DNA of 64,000 nt, taken from the NCBI GenBank assembly GCA_963668435.2, contig CAXXSC010000003.1:186001-250000 (forward strand), given 5' to 3'. Below the pieces are notes generated by a model. The model made no database searches and was not told the origin of the DNA. It worked only from the letters and a program-made list of their open reading frames with translations. The stretch is from G963668435 sp963668435. GTDB taxonomy: Bacteria; Latescibacterota; Latescibacteria; Latescibacterales; Latescibacteraceae. Both the position numbers and the translations under genes were made by a program. This document shows, one piece after another, positions 61,567 to 64,000 of this stretch (the first letter of the stretch is position 1; each line of letters starts with the position of its first letter).

Positions 61567-61597
61567 CTTCGAAAAGCTGTATTGGAGGTGATTTTCA

Positions 61598-62587
61598 GTG
61601 GCCGAGATTCTGTCTCAGGAAGAAATTGATGCCCTATTATCGGCAGTATCATATGGCGAGGAAGTCGAGGTTGAGAGTGAACCTACGCAATCTGAGCGCA
61701 TTGTCAATACCTATGACTTCAGGCATCCTGCCCGTGTCAGCAAGGACCAGCTCAGGACACTCCAGAACCTGCACGATAACTTTGCCCGTCTGTTAAGCGC
61801 AACGTTCTCGACTTTGCAGCGCTCGGTGATCGAGGTTACCCTTGTCTCGGTTGACCAGATCACTTACAGCGAGTTCATCATGAGCCTTTCCTCGCCGAGC
61901 TGTACCTATGTGTTCAGGATGGAACCGCTGGATGGTGTTTCGGTGGTCGATTTCAGCCAGTCCGTGGTTTTCAGTTTCGTGGACAGGCTTTTCGGCGGGC
62001 GCGGCAGTTCGATTTCTGCCGACCGCGAAATAACCTGGATCGAGAAGAGCGTGATGAACAATATCATCAACCGGACACTTCGCGATCTCGAACGCACATG
62101 GGAACGTATCATTCCGCTCGAATGTAATGTGGAAATGCTCGAAACGAACCCGGAATTCATCCAGGTTGTTCCTGCCTCGGAAACCGTGGTGCTGATTTCT
62201 TTCGAGTTGAAAAGTGACAATGTTAACGGACTGATCAACCTCTGTTATCCCTATATCACTATCGAACCTATTGCGCTCAGGCTTGGCGGCCAGAATCTTG
62301 TCAGTTCTTCGAAAGAAGTGCCGAAAGAGGAATTGATGAAAAACCGTCAGCGTGTCGAACTTTTCGATGCGGCAGTGTCAGCGAAACTCGGTGATGTCGA
62401 AATGTCCGTCAAGGAACTGATCGACTTGAAAAAAGGCGATGTGCTGACACTCGATTCGAGATTGAACGACTATCTCGAAATCTTTGTTGAAGATGAATTG
62501 AAATTCTTTGCCCGTCCCGGCTATCTTGGAAAATACCGGGCGGCACAGATAATCCACAGGCTTGTGGACCAATCACAGGAGATGTAA
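61598..62587 (+). CDS. fliM: Flagellar motor switch protein FliM
   Basis: A 329-residue C-ring protein. GTG 61598 follows GGAGG 8 bp upstream. Residues 5-14, LSQEEIDALL, are the CheY-phosphate binding peptide. The middle CheC-like domain (NLHDNFARLLSATFSTLQR in part, FVDRLFGGRG) and C-terminal SpoA domain (VELFDAAVSAKLGDVEMSVK, GDVLTLDSRLNDY) are complete. Confidence 0.95.
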   Translation: MAEILSQEEIDALLSAVSYGEEVEVESEPTQSERIVNTYDFRHPARVSKDQLRTLQNLHDNFARLLSATFSTLQRSVIEVTLVSVDQITYSEFIMSLSSPSCTYVFRMEPLDGVSVVDFSQSVVFSFVDRLFGGRGSSISADREITWIEKSVMNNIINRTLRDLERTWERIIPLECNVEMLETNPEFIQVVPASETVVLISFELKSDNVNGLINLCYPYITIEPIALRLGGQNLVSSSKEVPKEELMKNRQRVELFDAAVSAKLGDVEMSVKELIDLKKGDVLTLDSRLNDYLEIFVEDELKFFARPGYLGKYRAAQIIHRLVDQSQEM

Positions 62588-62589
62588 CA

Positions 62590-63222
62590 ATGACAGCCGA
62601 AGAAAATGAAGATCTCTTAGGCGACGATCTGGAGGCGGATCTCGCGTCATTGTCCGAAGACGACCTTGAGGCTCAGATGGCTGCAACCATGGCCGCCGAG
62701 GGTATGACCGACTCGGCTGAAGAAGATGATCTGGAGGCCCAGATGGCCGCGGCAATGGCTGCGGAAATGGGCGACGGCGGAGTCGATGAGGACGATCTCG
62801 AGGCTCAGATGGCTGCGGCAATGGCTGCCGATGACGACAGCGGCGATTTCGGGCTTGGCGATGATCTCATGTCAGGTCTCGGTGATGATCTTGGAGGCGG
62901 CGATGATATCGAGGTTTCTCCGATTTCATTTGACCAGCTCAGGCCCTCCGAAGAGAATGCCGATAAAGCCCCGGTTGAGCGGATCATGGATGTCAACCTC
63001 GTTCTGTCGGTGGAACTTGGCCGTAAGATGATGCAGATCAGGGACATTCTGGAACTTGGTCCCGGAAAAATTATCGAGCTCGATAAACTGGCCGGTGAGC
63101 CTGTCGATCTCATGGTGAACGGGAAAATTCTCGCTAAAGGCGAGGTTGTCGTTGTCGATGAAAATTTCGGTGTCAGGATTACCGACCTGATTAATCCGAA
63201 AGACCGCGTCAAGAGCCTCTGA
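62590..63222 (+). CDS. fliN: Flagellar motor switch protein FliN with N-terminal tandem repeats
   Basis: A 210-residue FliN, compared with 80-140 in most species. The C-terminal SpoA domain (VNLVLSVELGRKMMQIRDIL, KLAGEPVDLMVNGKIL, VRITDLINPKDR) is normal. The first 115 residues are acidic. They contain three 22-residue repeats (residues 23-44, 45-66, 67-88) with core DDLEAQMAAAMAAE and a partial fourth at residues 12-19. The core LSEDDLEAQM resembles FliM's LSQEEIDALL. It begins 2 bp after fliM. Confidence 0.93.
   Translation: MTAEENEDLLGDDLEADLASLSEDDLEAQMAATMAAEGMTDSAEEDDLEAQMAAAMAAEMGDGGVDEDDLEAQMAAAMAADDDSGDFGLGDDLMSGLGDDLGGGDDIEVSPISFDQLRPSEENADKAPVERIMDVNLVLSVELGRKMMQIRDILELGPGKIIELDKLAGEPVDLMVNGKILAKGEVVVVDENFGVRITDLINPKDRVKSL
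62656..62853 (+). repeat. Three 66-bp in-frame tandem repeats in fliN
   Basis: Units at 62656-62721, 62722-62787 and 62788-62853 encode 22-residue repeats. The protein cores are nearly identical while many third codon positions differ, which suggests selection on the protein rather than recent slippage. Confidence 0.85.
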
Positions 63223-63348
63223 TCCCGTTCCGTACAGAGGTTACGAAAAAGTGAACCGTGCGGCGCCGTTCCGGAAGGAATGGCATTGACACGGTTTCCT
63301 TTTTTCCGTATCGTGCGGTATCGTTCAACACAGCAGAAAGAGGTGATC

Positions 63349-63828
63349 GTGATATCTGTCCCGCTGAAAGTAATAAAAGGTGCATTGATAACAGTATTCA
63401 TGCTGCTGTTGCCGGTTTTTGCCGCAGCCCAGCAGGCAGACAGCACATTGAGCCTTTATGACAGCTTTCCAGGAACAGAGTTCAATTTTGCCCTGTCTAC
63501 CCTGAAAGTGGTGTTGGCCCTCGGATTTACCCTTGTTCTGCTTTTTGTGGCGGTCTGGTTTCTTAAGCACTTCATGCAGTTCAGGAATGTGCCCGGCGTG
63601 TCAGGTTCAAATATTGAGTTGCTCGAAATGCGCTATATGGGGCCACGGAAATCGATTGCCTTGATCGCTGTTGCCGGCAGGGTCCTCATTGTCGGTATCA
63701 CCGAGCAGAACATGACGACACTTGGTGAACTATCTCCCGAGGAGGCGGCGGCACTCAATCTTCAATCGTCAAATGTCGATACTCCTTTTGCGGGTATCCT
63801 GAAAAAAATAAGGTCCCAAAACCACTGA
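63349..63828 (+). CDS. fliO: Flagellar biosynthetic protein FliO
   Basis: A 159-residue membrane protein that helps assemble the FliP export gate. GTG 63349 has AGAGG 5-6 bases upstream and gives a clean signal sequence (VIKGALITVFMLLLPVFAAA); ATG 63280 is a longer alternative. A second membrane helix (VVLALGFTLVLLFVAVWFL) is followed by the FliO beta domain (ELLEMRYMGPRKSIALIAVAG, VLIVGITEQNM). Confidence 0.88.
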   Translation: MISVPLKVIKGALITVFMLLLPVFAAAQQADSTLSLYDSFPGTEFNFALSTLKVVLALGFTLVLLFVAVWFLKHFMQFRNVPGVSGSNIELLEMRYMGPRKSIALIAVAGRVLIVGITEQNMTTLGELSPEEAAALNLQSSNVDTPFAGILKKIRSQNH

Positions 63829-63988
63829 TCCCCGTTTTTGCTGTCGTTAAAGCCATCCGTTATGTCCACAATCGTTTCTTTCAAGCATTTTTCCTTTGCT
63901 TTCTTGGGCCGCGTACGTTACCATTTCCTATGAGAGTATGGATATTACCTTTCACTGAAAATATAACGTATATCATTAGGCTGTTTTC

Positions 63989-64000
63989 ATGATAAAACCA
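63989..64000 (+). CDS. Possible start of fliP, cut by the window edge
   Basis: An ATG at 63989 opens four codons (M-I-K-P) to the end of the window, with TTAGG about 8 bases upstream. fliP is the usual gene after fliO. The 160 bp between them hold nothing else recognisable. Only position supports this call. Confidence 0.3.

Noticed and set aside
62590..62935. Frameshift or fusion explaining the long FliN N-terminus
   Set aside because: The frame is continuous, the repeats are exactly 66 bp, and the start is 2 bp after fliM as expected.
1..64000. CRISPR array, tRNA, rRNA, insertion sequence or prophage
   Set aside because: No regularly spaced repeats, cloverleaf motif, rRNA-like segment, transposase or integrase was recognised on either strand.

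Overview
The window is a chromosomal segment of a Gram-negative, flagellated bacterium of mid GC content. Three things point to the FCB side of the tree, for example Latescibacterota, Zixibacteria or a relative. A secreted propeller protein ends in the NPFNPNTEI / LGQ / SGVY sorting-type domain typical of those phyla. A Tat-exported sulfatase is present. Flagellar genes occur in the FlbD / MotE / TIGR02530-type arrangement. The phylum is an inference; no rRNA or tRNA gene was seen.

Layout. 1-2265: end of ftsZ, a radical SAM gene and convergent rpmB (L28). 2414-10412 (minus strand): an array read from a peptide-type ABC solute-binding lipoprotein through a beta-propeller protein, two ABC permeases, a half-size DUF318 permease and a sulfatase to murB. 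10546-19878: an accessory, detoxification-flavoured stretch with an iron alcohol dehydrogenase, an exported nitroreductase, a GNAT acetyltransferase, a xylulokinase (minus strand), an arsR-thioredoxin-arsF-arsG-arsC group, an exported amidohydrolase directly after arsC, and a His-rich CDF metal exporter. 20077-23444: the thrS-infC-rpmI-rplT translation operon, with a near-consensus sigma70 promoter, an AUC-initiated infC and a terminator. 23614-25971: a ZapB-like coiled-coil gene, zapA and rny. 26112-35514: a compact run ymdB-xseA-xseB-ispA-dxs-nadK-recN-GIY-YIG-like gene-rarA. 35542-38796: a HAD phosphatase, bioY (minus strand), ychF and greA.

38851 to the right edge is a large flagellar cluster. 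It opens with a small helical protein, a soluble PAS histidine kinase and a sigma54-dependent NtrC-type regulator. These are followed by flgB-flgC, a small unknown gene, a lytic transglycosylase, fliE-F-G-H, fliI-J, motE-like, fliK, flgD, a TIGR02530-type gene, flgE, flbD, motA, motB, fliL, fliM, fliN and fliO, with fliP perhaps starting at the last bases. The sequence shows how this cluster may be divided into transcription units. There are sigma54 -24/-12 promoters before flgB and before the motE-fliK unit. Sigma70-type promoters lie before fliE and before fliI. An intrinsic terminator with a GAAA loop sits between fliH and fliI. The kinase/regulator pair next to flgB is the obvious activator of the sigma54 promoters, and a perfect CTGCAT-N10-ATGCAG dyad about 270 bp upstream of the flgB promoter is a candidate enhancer.

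Most unusual items: FliN with three 22-residue tandem repeats whose core resembles the CheY-binding peptide of FliM; a 1378-residue FliK; infC starting at ATC; an arsenic locus of the ArsF/ArsG type with no ArsB or Acr3 in view, joined to an exported amidohydrolase; and several stable hairpins in the leaders of flagellar and translation genes.
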